Source: Limnephilus marmoratus
Taxonomy: Eukaryota; Arthropoda; Insecta; Trichoptera; Limnephilidae
Assembly: GCA_917880885.1 (NCBI GenBank)
Contig: OU862928.1
Location: forward strand, 39,420,962-39,484,961
DNA: 64,000 nucleotides
Direction: 5' to 3'
Shown here: positions 63,775 through 64,000 of the stretch, piece by piece
Layout of the letters: each line of letters begins with the position of its first letter
Position numbering within the stretch: the stretch's first letter is position 1
Made by a program: the position numbers and the translations under genes
The notes under the pieces: model-generated
What the model was told of the DNA's origin: nothing
Database searches by the model: none
What the model saw: only the letters and a program-made list of their open reading frames with translations

Positions 63775-63930
63775 GCGCCCATTTTGAATCTAGTGTCACC
63801 TGCGCGCCATATTGGGAAAAGCCATTCGCGCATGCGCAATCGATACCTCTCCTTTCAGGTACACCAATGGCTGACCACGTATGACGTAATACTTAATTGA
63901 TGTCTGCTTGCTACTATATATTACCTTGTG
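63775..63930. promoter_or_regulatory. Promoter-like cluster (NRF1-type palindrome, CRE-like, TATA)
   Basis: GCGCATGCGC at 63828-63837 is the NRF1 consensus palindrome; TGACGTAA at 63882-63889 is a CRE half-plus variant; CCAAT at 63864-63868; TATATA at 63915-63920. Local CpG content exceeds the flanks. On the minus strand, CAATATGGCGCGCAG is followed by GTGACA, a possible first exon end. Orientation and target gene are unknown; it could be the upstream promoter of the minus-strand gene or of a gene to the right. Confidence 0.3.
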
Positions 63931-64000
63931 TTGAAATGGTACGAGATACACATTATGTTATTGTGACCAAATGTGACACCAAGAATGGTTGACGGAATGC

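Overview
The window looks like a piece of a large, AT-rich, repeat-laden insect nuclear genome, most probably lepidopteran. I infer this from long GT-AG introns, many tRNA-derived SINEs, several clades of non-LTR retrotransposon debris (some resembling RTE-type elements known from butterflies and moths), and numerous small hAT-like and TA-flanked elements. No species is claimed.

Only one substantial host gene is visible. It lies on the minus strand. Seven well-supported coding exons run from 12810 down to a TAA stop at 5378-5380. An eighth exon at 42946-43239 fits in reading phase across a 30.1 kb intron. Read from its internal ATG, the eight exons give about 1762 codons. The protein is a long, charged, Ser/Arg/Lys-rich, apparently disordered polypeptide with proline-rich motifs, recurring [GS]TL[RK][KR] motifs and several short aromatic-plus-basic motifs. 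I do not recognise the family. I could not find further upstream exons, and the 43 kb exon has an in-frame TAA upstream of its ATG, so the true start is open.

Region by region: 0-5 kb holds a broken hAT-like transposase, non-LTR reverse transcriptase (RT) debris and a foldback element. 5.4-12.8 kb holds the compact exon cluster. 12.8-42.9 kb is the giant intron. It contains satellite and minisatellite arrays, three datable nested insertions, RTE-like elements, a 2.1 kb hAT-like element with a perfect 8-bp target-site duplication (TSD), and two unrecognised plus-strand coding segments at 29.6-31.1 kb. 42.9-43.2 kb holds the candidate upstream exon. 43.5-64 kb is more repeats, including two further elements with perfect 8-bp TSDs, a 910-bp TA-flanked element sitting inside the terminal repeat of another element, a 360-bp palindrome and a TA-flanked element whose empty site survives in a tandem duplicate.

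The most unusual signals are three hammerhead-ribozyme-like motifs. One is at 53641-53690. Two lie head to head inside a 350-bp insertion at 24.2-24.5 kb bounded by a 14-bp direct repeat, a layout reminiscent of Penelope-like retroelements.

Repeat families named below: A = tRNA-derived SINE of about 410 bp; B = A-tailed retroposon; C = repeat starting ACTAGCTGACCC; D = repeat starting AGCTGGTTCCCGGCATGCG; F = repeat containing the phrase TCGCAAAGTA; G = element with 8-bp TSD and GGTAAATATTCGGAAC ends; H = repeat with the phrase TCCTCTCTGGATTTTGA; K and I = non-LTR 3' ends; M = a short unclassified repeat.
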